From NCBI GenBank assembly GCA_964019695.1, contig OZ026522.1:78151601-78215600 (forward strand): a stretch of DNA of 64,000 nt, in the 5' to 3' direction. Positions 1 to 12,569 of the stretch are shown piece by piece. The notes beneath the pieces were generated by a model. The model searched no databases, had not been told where the DNA came from, and was given only the letters and a program-made list of their open reading frames with translations. Position numbers and translations under genes: made by a program. The stretch comes from Loripinus fragilis (Eukaryota > Mollusca > Bivalvia > Lucinida > Lucinidae). How positions within the stretch are numbered: position 1 is the stretch's first letter; each line of letters starts with the position of its first letter.

Positions 1-773
1 GATTTGGAGAATTTTGCACTAAAATGACCTTTAACCTTGCATGGGCATATACTCAGTTATTGTCTAGGTTATGTATTGAACGCAACATGTATCCCAAGTA
101 CATCCTGGATAGTTTCAGTGAATTTGAAGATAACATAGAAATGAGTGTCTGTCTATTTTCGTGTTATTTTGCACCTAGTTGACCTTTGACCTAATTCTGA
201 GACCCAGGGACATTTCCAGACTTGGCATCCACCCCAATCGGTTTTACTATATAGAGACACAATTAGCATGGCCAGCTTCTAATCAATTTTGCCATGAAAA
301 GTGAAAATAAGCCTTTTTTTTAAATGGACGGCCAACTATATATGATGTTGTTCTTGAAATAAAATAATTAATAACAAAACAGTTTTAACGGTTTTGGGAT
401 TTACCTTTACGTCACTGTCATAATCGACTTGTGAAATAGTACAGTGTAATACAAGATCGTGTTGTAAAGCTCATTCAGTTATCAATAAATATTATGCTGA
501 TTTTATATTTTTTGTTTTGCATGATAGATAATTTAAGAAATATTTCTGAAGCATATCTGGCATAGTGAACACAAAGCAATCGGATATGCTTGCAGAGCAT
601 TTGGTCAAAAAAACTCTTAAAGCACAAATCACAACAAAAGTTATCTGCTTTTGTCGTCTGCTAATTTTTCAGAAGCTTCTTCGATAAACAGCGTAGGTCC
701 AGATCAGACTACTCCTATATACAAATATTATGGACCCAGATCAGACTGATCTCGTCTAGATCTATATTGTATA
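1..773. other. Intergenic DNA, nothing recognised
   Basis: AT-rich sequence without a convincing ORF. Around 690-770 it carries two short segments of the kind 'ccagatcagact', which recur in several palindromic elements of the window, so this may be the edge of a decayed element. Otherwise nothing can be supported. Confidence 0.5.
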
Positions 774-3700
774 GGGTAGTCAAGGGCGATCGGGACTCCC
801 GTGCGAATTTGATGCCGATTTATGGTGACCCATACCAAATCAAACTTTAGGGGATAACTAATGAAAATCACCTGGTCACCCATCTGGGTTTTACGTCTGG
901 ACGTCATTATGACGTCATCAAAATAGCGTATATTGTATCAGTGCAATTTAAACGGTATGTCAATTGTAGTATATGGGGATCAAGACTTTCTTGCATTTTG
1001 TGTGCCAATTTCAGTCGAAATGCACCAAATTTAATCTTAGGGGGTAAATAATTAAAATCAACATGTCGCCCGTATTGTCTTCGCATCAGAACAAAAAGAT
1101 GACGTCATTGAAATGACGCCTAATATGTAAATACCACATATATACGCATTTTGTCCATTTCCAACGCTTGGAAATATTCCTTTAATGAACTGGTAGCCTT
1201 ATCATGACTGAATGCAAACTCTGTTAAATCGTAACATACAAAATATATTCAGATAGGGTGAAGTCAGTTCGAGGGTGGGACATAAATGCCGTCACGATTT
1301 ACGAATAAAAAGATAGTGGAGTGAATGAAAAACAAACAGTGTTTTTTTATCATAAACGGAGTAAATATAATCTATTATGCTTATATATATATAAAGATGT
1401 ACTACGACCTCTGACCAATGACCTTTGGGTCTTTCTATTTCAAACGATTAATGCAGAATACGTAAAAGGAGCCAGTCCGGCTAGAACATATGTGCATGTC
1501 AAAGCATCTTTTAGTAAATGTAAAACAAAGCCTGAAACTCTTTTTTCCTAGAACAACATATCAATATTGTAAAGAGAGTCACGCTTCAAAGCTTTTGGTT
1601 TATCTGTAGCTGCTTATCCTACACCCAAATAAAAGATAGTAGTAATAATCTTTTGCATACACTATCAACCAAACTCATTATAGTCCGATTTTGACCACTG
1701 AAGGATCAAAAGTCAGAAGAGTCTACTTAATAGTTCATAATATGGAAATAAGGATAAACCCCTCTACAAGTTACCCATTGTACTTCGATAGCACGGGCAA
1801 TAGAAATCTGTTACGATCTGATTTATTTTTTCGCATGCTACTAGGTAGAATCGTCTTCAAAGGTAAAAATCGGACAATAAGGCATTCTTGTTGATACGGC
1901 TAAAGAAATATCTGAATCCACATGAAAATAGTTGTTCAAAAGTCATAAGCATATTGATCACAACTGGCAATAGTTTACATGAGTCCTCTTCTGCTCCACA
2001 GCAACACAAATCAGTACGGTTTGCTTTGTACTTACACAGAGATGTTTCGCATACAGACATGCTGCAACCACATTTTATCAGCTGCAGAGGGGTTTCGGGG
2101 GTAGGAGGCAACATGAGCGGATCCATGATTTTGTGTCAGTTTTATTTAGTCCTCAGCTTATTTTACAGTTTAAAGAGGGGTTCCAATGGTTTTATTGCTG
2201 AGAAAACTAAAACTATACTTTACAAAGGATCCAGAGGCGGTCCATTATTTTCTCGGGGCAGGGGGGGGGGTCCAAATGCTAATTTCTATAGAAACCCATA
2301 TACGTACTTGTTATTTTCCAGGGGAGTGTCCGGACCCCCTATCCCCCTCTGGATCCGCACATGGGCAATGTCATCATAACGGGGCACTATTTATCACAGT
2401 CCTGCCTCTAACCATAATTGTCAGGCATTTATTTGTCAGGATTAATGGCAGGTGAGGTTTTCCAAATGATTCACTGATACTGCGCACGTTTGACACTTCG
2501 AGAAACACAGCTCTTGGAAGTGGTAGTTCTTGCAATTCAGCTTTTTTCTCTCAAAAACATCCACCACCTCAACGCAGTGAGTCGAACAATATCGGTTACT
2601 GGCTAATGCAAAGTAAGAAAGACGGCAAAGATCAGGAATCGATACAATCAAGTACCACACCTGACCCAGGATACCAATGGGAAAGTAACAAACTCTTAGT
2701 TAGACATCACAAACGAGAGCCAAGAGTCCAGGACAATTTACAAATATATTACTCTAGTGCATCGTGTTTTATATGTGTTTTATTTAAGCGGCGAAAACAA
2801 AATTTGCTCCTCTGCAAAACTGGGGGTAGGGTTGTGCATTAGCTCATATAAGACAAAATATTTAAGATAGAAAAGTAAACTTTGGTTTTGTATTCGTCAA
2901 ACCGAATCTAAAACGGTTTGAAACCATCTCAGATCAGTCGTTAAACTAAATGACGATAGCCAAAATTACCACTTTTAAATTATAATTAAGTTCATGCAAC
3001 GCACATAGTACAACATGTAGACGTATTAATGTTAAACAGCTGTCATATGTAGTAAAGACATCCAGTAATTTGCAGACTATTAGAATGTTCATTGATAAGC
3101 TAGTTTTAATGTCTTCTTTCTGTACCTCAAACTTTCAATTTTCTTATTCTCAAATTGATAAAATAACATATGTAACAAGCTGACACATGCTAACACCCAT
3201 GCTTACAGTGTGCAAACATCTCCTATTCGACGTACCCTGAATCGGTACATACGATAGAATATGTCTAAAAGGGGCTTGGGATTGAGCAGGTCATTACTCA
3301 GCTTGCAGTCAAAATCTTGTTTGATGATTATTCTGTTTTTATGATATGAGGAGGACAATTATTTTACCAGAGAAGCAGAAATAATAATTGATATTGTACA
3401 TGTATATGACTTGCCTAAGGATTGGTTTAGAATATTTACATTAAAAAGGGACATTTACTAAATTGTACTGTTTAAATGTGAAAAGATTATTTCCTATGTT
3501 CCTCTAGGATGTATCTTTATTTTAGAATTATTCATATTAAGAAATATTGAAAACAAATATTCATAACATCTGTAACAAAGGTACAGGGGCTTAATAATCA
3601 TCAATACCTAAGATTTAGGCACCAGAGGCTAGAGACTTTAGCTAGGAAAACATGAGAATTATATTCATTTTTTCCTGAAATATCATTTCTTACATCAAGT

Positions 3701-4797
3701 CAGTGTCCTTGCTTATTTATTATGTCATGTAACATATGTTCCAGTTTTAATAAGTGATTCAATCTTGTTGTTTAACCTGCAAAATCTATAATTCTTAATA
3801 ATATGAGCAAGACAATCCCAAAAATGCAAGATATCAAACAGCAGCAAATGTTTTCATATATTTTTACTTAAATAATGCCTTCCAAAGTCGGCTCCTTAAA
3901 ATTGGGTGTAGCCTTTGTTTTTTTTTATAATTGCTCATATAAGACACTTTATTTAAAGTATAAAAGCAAACTTTGGATTTTCTCTAACCCAAATGAGTTT
4001 GTTAGTATAAAATAATCAAAACATTTTCGAAAATGCACATATCAGCTAAAAAGTAAATGATATTGGTCACAATTTTCATGTTTAAAGGGTAATCTAATTA
4101 AGGTAACGCACATAACACCACAGGAAGCTGTAATTTGCTCCAAAAGAATTTACATGTAGCTAAAGTAGTCAATATGCAGACCATATGAGTAATTTAAATA
4201 ATTAGCCTTCTTTCTGTAGCTCAAACTTTTAATTTTCTTTTTTTTTCTAAATTTGATATGGTAACATATGTAACAGGCTGTCACAGACTAACGTCCCGGC
4301 GAACATAGTGCAAACATCTATTAAAAGACGCAGCTTGAAATCCTCTTTAAGATAGGATAATTTTGTGAAATTCCCGAGTGGGGGCAATAACATTCTCAGC
4401 CATCAGTCTAAAGGTGGCCCGATAAGATGGGTATTTATAGGAAATCTACGGTATTTTGCATGCAAAATATAGTTATCGAGAAATAATTCATTGTCAAAGT
4501 CAGGTAAAGCATTGATGTAACCATCATATGACTAAAATAATTGATATTATGTTTAAAAAAGCGTTCGTGTTGGGTAAATATGGCCATACCAACACAAACC
4601 ATAGCTTTTATTAACGAGAAGTTTCTCATTATGGTCGCTATATTTATGACGTCATAACTAGCCTCAGACGCGGATTTGAGATGGGTGACCACCTTTAAAT
4701 CAAAGGTAAGACTCCATTGAAGGTTTTGATATAGGTCACCATAAATCGGCACACAATTCGCACGGGACCTATTTTTTGTCCCTAAGGGCCCTGACTA
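774..4797. mobile_element. Candidate 4-kb non-coding element with degenerate inverted ends
   Basis: The stretch 774-930 is repeated in inverted orientation at about 4645-4797. Both copies run through 'tcccgtgcgaatt', 'gccgatttatggtgacc', 'gtcacccat' and 'tatgacgtcat'. Between them there is no credible coding sequence; ORFs at 1321, 1691 and 1888 have no recognisable domains. The interior holds a diverged direct duplication of roughly 430 bp. The arrangement fits an old non-autonomous DNA transposon, but neither a target duplication nor exact ends could be fixed. An inverted duplication of an unrelated repeat is the alternative. Confidence 0.35.
2830..4340. repeat. Diverged direct duplication (2830-3260 and 3930-4340)
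   Basis: Both segments start with 'gctcatataagaca' followed by 'aaactttgg'. They run through a shared 'cttctttctgta.ctcaaactt' block and 'aacatatgtaaca.gctg', and end near 'tgcaaacatct'. Spacing is about 1.1 kb. The copies differ by many substitutions and small indels, so the duplication is old. No coding content is seen. Confidence 0.6.
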
Positions 4798-5552
4798 GGG
4801 GGCAGTTTCATCTGGGTCCATACTGTTCGTTTTAATATTTACATTAATTGATAAATTTATCAGATAGGTGCAGCAGACAACTTAGGCAGACAACTATTAA
4901 GGTGTTGTTTTTGCTAGAACTTTAAGGGACAAAAGTACACAAATAACCTGTAAGGGTAAAAGAAAACAAAGATAAGGTTTAAAATATAATATATAAAAAA
5001 AACGTCATTTGAAAGTCATTTTTTCTGCAATGCAAAAGAATGGTCAGTATATTATAAGCATGTAAGCTCATCACATGCAGGTAACAAATGTTGTTTACTG
5101 ATAATCTTTGAAACCATTTTGATCAATGCATGTATCGGCTCTGAATTTGATCCAAATTGCTTGACGCTCAAATTCCTTAACGTATAAATAAGTGGATCAA
5201 AATGAAAAACGTATGCAAAAGCTAGTGAACCAAGTATTTTTACATTTATAATAACATATTTTTTAGAATAAACTAGCTTCAAAAACATATTGGGTGAGTG
5301 TTTACTTCATTCCTTAAAAATTGTTTCTTTCTTAACAAAAATTGCTCTTTGTTCTTGTTTGAGGTTTGGGTTTGCCATAATAAAATGGCTAAAGAACAGC
5401 TTATGCATGTATTTCTTTTCATTTTGATGGACTATTCTATGCACATCGAAACAATTAGAAGGAATGGTCCATTTGGTATTTTAAGGGGTTACAGGTCAAA
5501 ATATTTACTAAATTATTTAATAAATTTTTACCTAAACTCCTTATATGGCATT
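4798..5552. other. Intergenic DNA, nothing recognised
   Basis: AT-rich sequence. ORFs at 5052-5288 (-) and 5298-5630 (+) have low complexity and no recognisable motif, so they are not called as genes. Confidence 0.5.
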
Positions 5553-5556
5553 TTAA

Positions 5557-5766
5557 CCCTTAAAGCGCCAATCACGACTGCAGCAGACGACACATTTTGC
5601 AACATCTTTCCTAGTTTACAACAAAAATAAGGTATAATATTTCATGAGAATTGTCTGCCAGCAGACAATTCGCATGTAATATAATGCCTTATTTGTTATT
5701 TTTTTAAAAAAAACAGCAAAATTTGAAATTATCGTCTGCTGCAAATTATAGGTGGCGCTTTAAGGG
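5557..5766. mobile_element. TTAA-flanked MITE (CCCTTAAAGCGCC ends)
   Basis: The element lies between TTAA tetranucleotides at 5553-5556 and 5767-5770. Its ends are inverted repeats: CCCTTAAAGCGCC at the left and GGCGCTTTAAGGG at the right. The interior has subterminal 'cagcagacga'/'tcgtctgctg' motifs, also inverted. TTAA duplications and CCCT-type ends are typical of piggyBac-like elements, so this is probably a non-autonomous piggyBac relative. Further copies are at 45633-45860 and 62294-62533. Confidence 0.65.
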
Positions 5767-5771
5767 TTAAA

Positions 5772-6670
5772 AATCTTGGTTTTCACTGTTTTTCAAAGTA
5801 CCTGTTTAGAAAAGACACAGCAATCAAACAAAAAACAATTACTTTACAATACACAAGTGTCAAAATCTGCCTTGGGGGTATATTGAATCCGTAAATTGTG
5901 TTGGGTAGATTCGAAAGAGGTGTGAAACTGATAGGTTTATTATTTTAATTCTTTGCATGCTACATAATTGTGCCTGATTTTTTTTTTATTATACCACCCT
6001 TACCAATTTTAACACGTAATATCTCAAGATGTGTAAGGTCTACACTGATGTAGGTGGTATAAAATAGTTATATCATGTTTGTCCACCTGTACGTAAGATA
6101 ATCCACCCACGTACAGGCGGACAACCCATGGTATAACTATTACTTGTCTGCAGATTTTCTTAAAAGATAATATTTTCAAAGCAATTTTAGAACTGCCACC
6201 TTAAGTGTCAACAGTTTGGATCCAGATTAGGTCTGACAATCTGTAGAACCTAATCTGGATCCATACTGTTTTCAAAGTTTATCAGCCGACAACACTACAA
6301 AACAAAGAGTTTATGTGTAGCATGTTGGGTCGTAACAACATCACATTACTCGATCAGGATGTTTACATTGCAATTTTATTGCACACGCTGGTCAGCACTT
6401 TTTGGTTCGCTAACATTCAAAATCAGTCCAGATCAGACTGTGTATATATGCTGCCTGGTTTGCACACCACTCTAGAGAGTAAATAATAAGACCCTGATCA
6501 AACTGTGCAGTAGCCTGGGTCCAATCGTCAATATTTGTTGCTATTATTTTCTGATAATAATATCCTAAACAAGAGGACCCTAGGGCACAGGATCGCTCAC
6601 CTGAGTTCAGGCACATGAGTAGATGATGTATTGGCCTGTGGCTAAAGAGATGCATATGATTTAAAGATAT
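5772..6670. other. Intergenic DNA with small inverted motifs
   Basis: Contains a palindrome-like stretch near 6040-6145 (tataccaccc/ggtggtat and gtacgtaaga/cacgtacagg motifs in both orientations). At about 6215-6265 'ggatccagattagg' and 'cctaatctggatcc' form an inverted repeat. These look like cores of degenerate MITEs. No gene was seen. Confidence 0.4.
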
Positions 6671-6679
6671 TTCTATTTT

Positions 6680-7740
6680 TAGCTCTGGTAGCCATGTTGT
6701 TCAGCCAAGCTGAACCTTCTGCTCAATTGCTCAATTTTGGTAGAGGGCAACATGAGGACCATTTCTGTAAAATTATTTTGAATTTGGACCAGTGGTTCAG
6801 GAGATTTTATTTGAAGATATTTCTTATCTATATCCCTTTTTCGGCGGAGCGAAACCGTTTGTGCAAATTTGGTAGAGGACATCATGAGGAACATTTCTAT
6901 GAAATTATTTTGAATTTGAACCAGTGATTCAGGAGGAAATGTCATTAAAAGACATTTCTTATTTAGAGCTCTGGCAGCCCCTTTGTTTGGTGGAGTAGAA
7001 CCATTTGTGCTATTTTGGTAGAAGGCATCATGAAGAACAATTCTTTTATTATTTTGAATTTGGACCAGTGGTTCAGCAGGAGATGTCATTTCAAGAAATT
7101 TCTTATCTGAAGCTCTGGCGGCCCTTTTGTCCAACAGAGTGGAACCATTTGTATTATTTGGTAAATGTCATTATGAGGACCATTTCTGTGAAATTATTGC
7201 GAATTTGGACCAATAGTTCAGGATGGAATGCCATTAAAAGACATTTCTTATCTAGAGCTCCGGTAGCCGCTTTGTTTGGCGGAGTGGAACCATTTGTGCA
7301 ATTTTGGTAGAAGGCACCATGAAGAACAATTCTGTGAAATTATTTTGAGTTGGGATCAGTGGTTTAGGAGATATCATTTGAAGACGTTTCTTATCTGGAG
7401 CTCTGGTGGCCCTTTTGTTAAGCGGAGTGAAATCATTTGTGCAATGTTGGTAGAGGGTATCAAAAGGAACAATTCTGTGAAATTATTTTGAATTTGGACC
7501 TGTGGTTCAGGAGATGTCATTTTTAAGATTTCCTATATGGAGCTCTGGCAGCCCTCCCGTTCGGTGGAGCGGGACCATTTGTGCACTTTTGAAAGAGGGC
7601 ATCATGGGGAACATTCATGTGAAGTTATATGAAATTTGGACTAGTGGTTTAGATAACGTTTAAAAAAAAGTTTATGGACGGACGGACGGACGAAGACGAT
7701 CGCAATAGCTCACATTGAGCCTTTGGCTCAAGTGAGCTAA
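6680..7740. repeat. Tandem array, ~145-bp unit, about 7 copies
   Basis: The block 'tgaatttggaccagtggttcagga' (given here in part) recurs at about 6779, 6909, 7056, 7200, 7350, 7490 and 7629. It is accompanied each time by 'agctctgg.agcc', 'gtggaaccatttgtg' and 'gaacaattctgtgaaattatttt'-like segments. The array ends in a short ggac tetramer run and the sequence 'caagtgagctaaaa'. Open frames across it (6679-7134, 7005-7310) follow from the repeat and are not genes. Confidence 0.8.
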
Positions 7741-8565
7741 AATCAGCTAATAAAAAGATAACACATCAAAGGTATCAGTAGTTTGTTATTAATTTCGTTT
7801 GATATTGACCAAGAAACAGAAAAAAGGGGAAAATATCAGACTGGATTATACGCTCCAAATCGTTCAATTTAAAGAATCTTTTAACAATTTAAATATTTAT
7901 AAAAATGACTATCCGCACAGTCTGATCCGCATCCCTGTTGTCCACATCACATCAGTGTCAAACTTTTTGGATCTAGATCATGACCGACATCCTGTCGGTC
8001 CTGCTCGGTATCCAAACTGTTTGCCAAGGTTATCAGCAGACGAGTTATCCGCTGCGAGCAAGAATGTCCATACAGTCTGATCATCGCATTTGTTGTCTGT
8101 CGGTCCTGATCGGGGTTGAATGCAAGGAATGTATGTTAGAAAAAATATTGGGGTGACATTAATGAAATGCTATATACTCATACATGTCACAGGTTCTTTA
8201 ATAATGGCAATTTTTCGTGTTATTTTGTCGTCTGCTGAATCTAAATACACTTCTTGAATAAATAACTCGGGAATACCATCAGCGTATCAAATTGAATGTA
8301 TCCAGATTAGGCCATCATATTAGGCCCTCATTTTTGTCAGGTGTGAACTGGGTAGAAAACAGTATGCAATTTTTTTTCATTATAGAAACAGGTGAATATG
8401 TGTATAATTTGACAAAGCTAGCACAGCATGGGGGCCATATGGCCATAAAACTAGATCGATCCCTGGGCAGATTGAGTAATCATAATTCATTTTGAAATAA
8501 GAGAATATCTGATTTGAAAATGCAAATGATTTGCGCAGGCTTGTTGGAGCCTTTGCTGATTACAT
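7741..8565. other. Intergenic DNA, nothing recognised
   Basis: No gene is supported. Short 'tcggtcctgatc' and 'tgtcgtctgctga' motifs of the kind found in the palindromic elements of the window appear here in degraded form. Confidence 0.4.
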
Positions 8566-8800
8566 TTGAGCCGCGACATGTGATTTCCAACAATGTGGAA
8601 TGTGCGACCAGCAAAGGCTCCGACCAGCCTGCGCACACGCGCAGTCTGATCAGAGCCTTTGCTAGTCGCTTGACTATTCTATGACTGTTAAGCTACTGAC
8701 CGAACAACATTTGGAGCTTTTAAGCTTAAAAGGAGGCTGCACAGGCTAGTCCGAGTCTACACTTGTCAAAAAGTCACATTGTTGGAAATCACATGTGGAA
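8566..8800. mobile_element. Palindromic MITE, family with 'ttccaacaatgtgg' ends
   Basis: Left end 'ttgagccgcgacatgtgatt' is mirrored by 'ggaaatcacatgtgg' at the right. The interior carries 'tgcgcacacgcgcagtctgatcagagcc' (given here in part) and 'taagcttaaaaggaggctg'. Related copies lie near 34980, 39412, 40745 (split by a SINE), 53940 (opposite orientation) and 62633. No coding capacity is visible. Confidence 0.65.
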
Positions 8801-8980
8801 AGTGCCACAGTCTCAAATACTTATGTCTTCAAACAGAATATCTGATATTTGTGCAGATCTAGATGAGATCATTCACAATGTGAAATATCAGGATCTTCAC
8901 TGTTTTAAGAAATTTCAAGAAATTTCTACTTGCTTGACCTATATGAGATGCCTAAACTGCTTCGGGTTGTGCTAATTAAT

Positions 8981-9168
8981 TGTTTGTTTGTTTGTTTGAT
9001 TCTTTACGTCCCATCAACACTCTTTCAGTTAGACAGGGACGGGTCTTCCTGGGTTGAACCAGTACTAAGCTAGGATAAATGTGTCTTGCTTAAGGACCAC
9101 AACGCAATGACGCCGGTGAGGCTCGAACCCACGGCCTCTCTGTCTCGAGACTGAGCCACTGCGCTCCC
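8981..9168 (-). mobile_element. tRNA-derived SINE, minus strand
   Basis: Read on the minus strand it starts 'gggagcgcagtggctcag' with an A-box-like segment, followed by a B-box-like 'gggttcgagcctcac'. The body includes 'aacccaggaagacccgtccc', and the 3' tail is a run of caaa units. Four further copies are at 38816, about 40175 (minus), 40766 and 60944. The head is close to a real tRNA but lacks a proper cloverleaf, so it is a SINE rather than a tRNA gene. Confidence 0.85.
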
Positions 9169-9499
9169 TTGTGATAATTGTGGTCCTAAAAGCTATACTA
9201 TAATGAATAAAATACCAGCAACTTTTTCAAAAGATTCTTTCAGGAAATACCATGAGAAGATCTGAGAATGTAAAACGTTTTGGATCCAGATTAGGAGTGA
9301 CCTTCTGTCGGACCTGATCTGGTTCCAAATTATTTGCAAAAAAAAAATAAAGTTGTCAGCAGACGACACAAGTGTTTGTTTTGTGTGTGGGATACCAATG
9401 TTAAACAGCTTGAATCCAGATCAGGTCACCAAACCATCCATCCACCCACAGAAATAGCAGGTTATGATAATAATAACAAGTAGCCCAATGGGCAACGAT

Positions 9500-10800
9500 C
9501 GCTCACTTGGGAGCCAGCATAATAATTGGAGATACATTAATTTATTATGCTCAAAGGCAGATAACTCTGAAATTGAAACAGTGACCAGGAACTAATTCAA
9601 AAACATAAGATATTATGCTAGTCCTGGTTATCTGCAAATATTAAAAAGGTCTAAAAAATGGTGAAAGTATATTTTCAGATGCTCAAGGGCAGCTAACTCT
9701 GTAGTCAGTGATGGGGTCTGACCGATCCATACTTTAATGTATGTCCTGATTACCTAAAATCATTAAAAACCAAATGAAAAATGAAGACGCTAATGTGGTC
9801 ACAACATTATACAGCTCTATTTTAGAGGCTCAAGCGCAGCTAACTCTGTAATTGGTAGTCGGGTGTGGCGGATACTCTTAACTCATTCAAGCTTTTATGG
9901 GTGTTCTTGATACCTGCGACACTAAGGAAGATCCATTCAAAAATGAAGGTGCTAGAGTGGTCATAAATAGATCTCCCATTGTATGCCTATGCAGATTTTT
10001 ATGATGCTCAAGGGAAGTTAAATCAACAGTCTGAGGTTGGTTCTACTTAAGGTTCAAACTCATCTAAGTTTTATGGTTGCCCTTGTTACCTGAAATAATG
10101 AAGTAGATCCAATCAAAACTGAGGGCGGGCACTAGAGCGGCCACAACATAATCTATAAGTTTAAGATGCTCAAGGGAAGCTAACTCCATAATAGGTGATG
10201 GGATCTTGACGGAATTCAAACTCATCCAAGCTTTAATAGTTGTCCTTCTTGTCTGCAAGAATAAAGAAGATCCATTCAAAATTGAAAGCACTCCAGTGGT
10301 CACAACATTTCTCCCATTATCAGTCTATGGAGATTTTCCAGACGCTCAAGGGCAGCTAACCCCACAGTCCAAGTTCCCATCCGGTCCAATTTCGAACCCA
10401 TCCGAGAATGTATGGGTGTCCATGTTGCCTGCAAGAATGAAGAAGATCCAATCAAAAGTGAAGGCACTGGAGTGGTAACAACATTTCTCCCATTATAAGT
10501 CTTTGGTGATTTTTCAAGATGCTCAAGGGCAGCTAACTCATAAGTCCCTGGTCAGATCCTGATGAATTTCAAACTCATCCAAGCTTTAATGGTTGTCCTT
10601 GTTACATGAAAGAATGAAGAAGATCAAATTAAAAATGCAGACACTAGAGCGGTCACAACATTATCCATCACTTTTCAATATGCTCAAGGGGAGCTAACTC
10701 CATAATAGGTGATGGGATCTTGACGGAATTCAAACCCATCCAAGCTTAAATAGTTGTCCTTCTTGTCTGCAAGAATTATGAAAACAGTCAATAAGCAATG
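9500..10800. repeat. Satellite A array, left part (~170-180 bp period)
   Basis: Recurring blocks are 'tgcaagaatgaagaagatcc', 'gcactagagtggtcacaaca', 'catt.taagtctatggggattttt', 'gctcaagggcagctaactc' and 'aaactcatccaagcttt'. 'Gctcaaggg' recurs at about 9678, 9828, 10009, 10171, 10345, 10520 and 10683. The same family continues at 12570-13480 and, across the Polinton, at 31491-32365. An isolated piece lies at 36490-36545. Open frames in it (10064-10303, 10206-10478) are products of the repeat. Confidence 0.85.
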
Positions 10801-10839
10801 CTTATTAGATACCCCGCACAGTAAGTGTCAGTGAAAAAA

Positions 10840-12310
10840 TTAGGTGTGGCAAGTGATAGGTCAAACAGATGTCATTTATCAAAAATTATTTAATTATTGA
10901 ACCAATCTCCTTCATGCATATTGATCCATCAAAAGTTGTGGTAGGAGTTGATCGGCACATGAATGCGCCATCTATGCATATACAAAAAGCCTTATTAGGG
11001 AAAAATTGTCTAAGTTCTTACAGCTGTCATTTTGTCAAAAATTATTTTTTCTGAACCAAACTCCTTCATACATATGTTCAATTTGTCTACATTGTATCGG
11101 CAAAGTATCGAATTGCTCCATCAAAAGCTGTGGTAGGGGTTAATCGGCCCATAAAGGCACTATCGATGCATATACAAAAGCCTTATTTTGGAAAAATTGT
11201 CTAAGTTCTCACAGCTGTCATTTTGTTAAAAAAAAGAATTTTTCACCCAGACTCCTTCATGCATATGTTCAATGTGTCTTTATTGTATAAGCAAAGTATC
11301 AAATTGCTCCCTTAAAAGCTGTGGTAAGAGTTGATTGGCCCATGAAGGCACCATCTATGCATATACAAAAGCCTTATTGGGAAAAAATGTCTATGTTCTC
11401 ACAGCTGTCATTATGTCAAAAAAAAAATCTGAAGCAAACTCCTTCATACATATGTTCATTGTGTCTATATTGTATATGCAAGTATCAAATTGCTCCATTA
11501 AATTCTGTGGTCGAAGTTGATCGGCCCATGAAGGTACCGTCTAAGCATATACAAAAGCCTTATTAGGGAAAAATTGTCTAAGTTCTCACAGCTGTCATTT
11601 TGTAAAATTTTGTTGTTGTTTTTCTAACCAAACTCCTTCATGCATATGTCAAATGTGTCTATATTGTATAGGCAATGTATCAAATTGTTCCATCAAAATC
11701 TGTGGTAAGAGTTGATCGACCCATGAAGGCACCATCTATGCAAATACAAAAGCCTTCTTAGGGAAAAATTGTCTAAGTTCTCACAGCTGTCATTTTGCCA
11801 GCCATATTTCTTCTAAACCAAACTCCTTCATGCATATTTTCAATGTTTCTACATTGTATAGGCAAAGTATCAAATTGTTCTATGAAAAGCTGTGATAGGA
11901 GTTGATCGGTCCATGAAGGCACCATCTATGCATATACAAAATCCTTATTAGGGAAAAATTGTCTAAGTTTCACACAGCTGTCATTTTGTCAAAAATATTT
12001 TTTTCTAAAGCAAACTCCTTCATACATATGATCAATGTGTCTTCATTGTATAGGCAAAGTATTAAATTGTTCCATCAAAAGCTGTGGTAAGAGTTGATCG
12101 GCCCATGAAGGCACCATCTATGCATATACAAAAGCTTTATTAGGGAAAATTGTCTAAACTCTCACAGCTGTCATTTTGTCAAAAATTATTTTTTTCTAAA
12201 CCAAACTCCATTTTGCATATGTTCAATGTGTCTACATTGTATAGGCAAAGTATCAAATTGCTCCATCAAAAGCTGTGGTAGGAGTTGATCGGCCCGTGTA
12301 TGGACTATAA
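10840..12310. repeat. Satellite B array, ~190-bp unit, 8 copies
   Basis: Each unit carries 'ctcacagctgtcattttgtc', 'ccaaactccttcatgcatat', 'tcaatgtgtctacattgtat', 'gttgatcggcccatgaaggc' and 'catatacaaaagccttatta'. The 'gttgatcgg' block recurs at about 10948, 11141, 11332, 11518, 11711, 11904, 12096 and 12289. The array interrupts Satellite A. It has no spacers, so it is not a CRISPR-like array, and no gene is present. Confidence 0.9.
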
Positions 12311-12569
12311 TAGCATAAGCATAAAACCCTATATAAAAACCATTTAGATCTACAAAGGGAAATAACTCTGATAGAATTGGCCCCCTAGCCCTTACTTTTT
12401 GTTTAAAGTATTTGTCTTGCATATATGAACATGTTTGCAAGGTATGATGAAAATCCAGCCATGACTCTTCAAGATATTTAGGTAACAAAACGTTACAGAC
12501 GGCCCGACGCACGCACACACGGACAGACAATGTGAAAACAGTTTTCCCACCATAAACAAAGTTTGCGGG

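Noticed and set aside
1888..2379. 163-aa ORF, Gly/Arg-rich
   Set aside because: Frame runs through a G-run and a dispersed repeat ('ccggaccccct..ggatccgc', also near 54780); no protein family features.
6679..7134. 151-aa ORF with repeated 'PLVQIQNN' segments
   Set aside because: The repetition is the 145-bp tandem array read in one frame; no start context or promoter.
10840..12310. CRISPR-like array
   Set aside because: Units follow each other directly at ~190 bp with no variable spacers, and the genome is eukaryotic.
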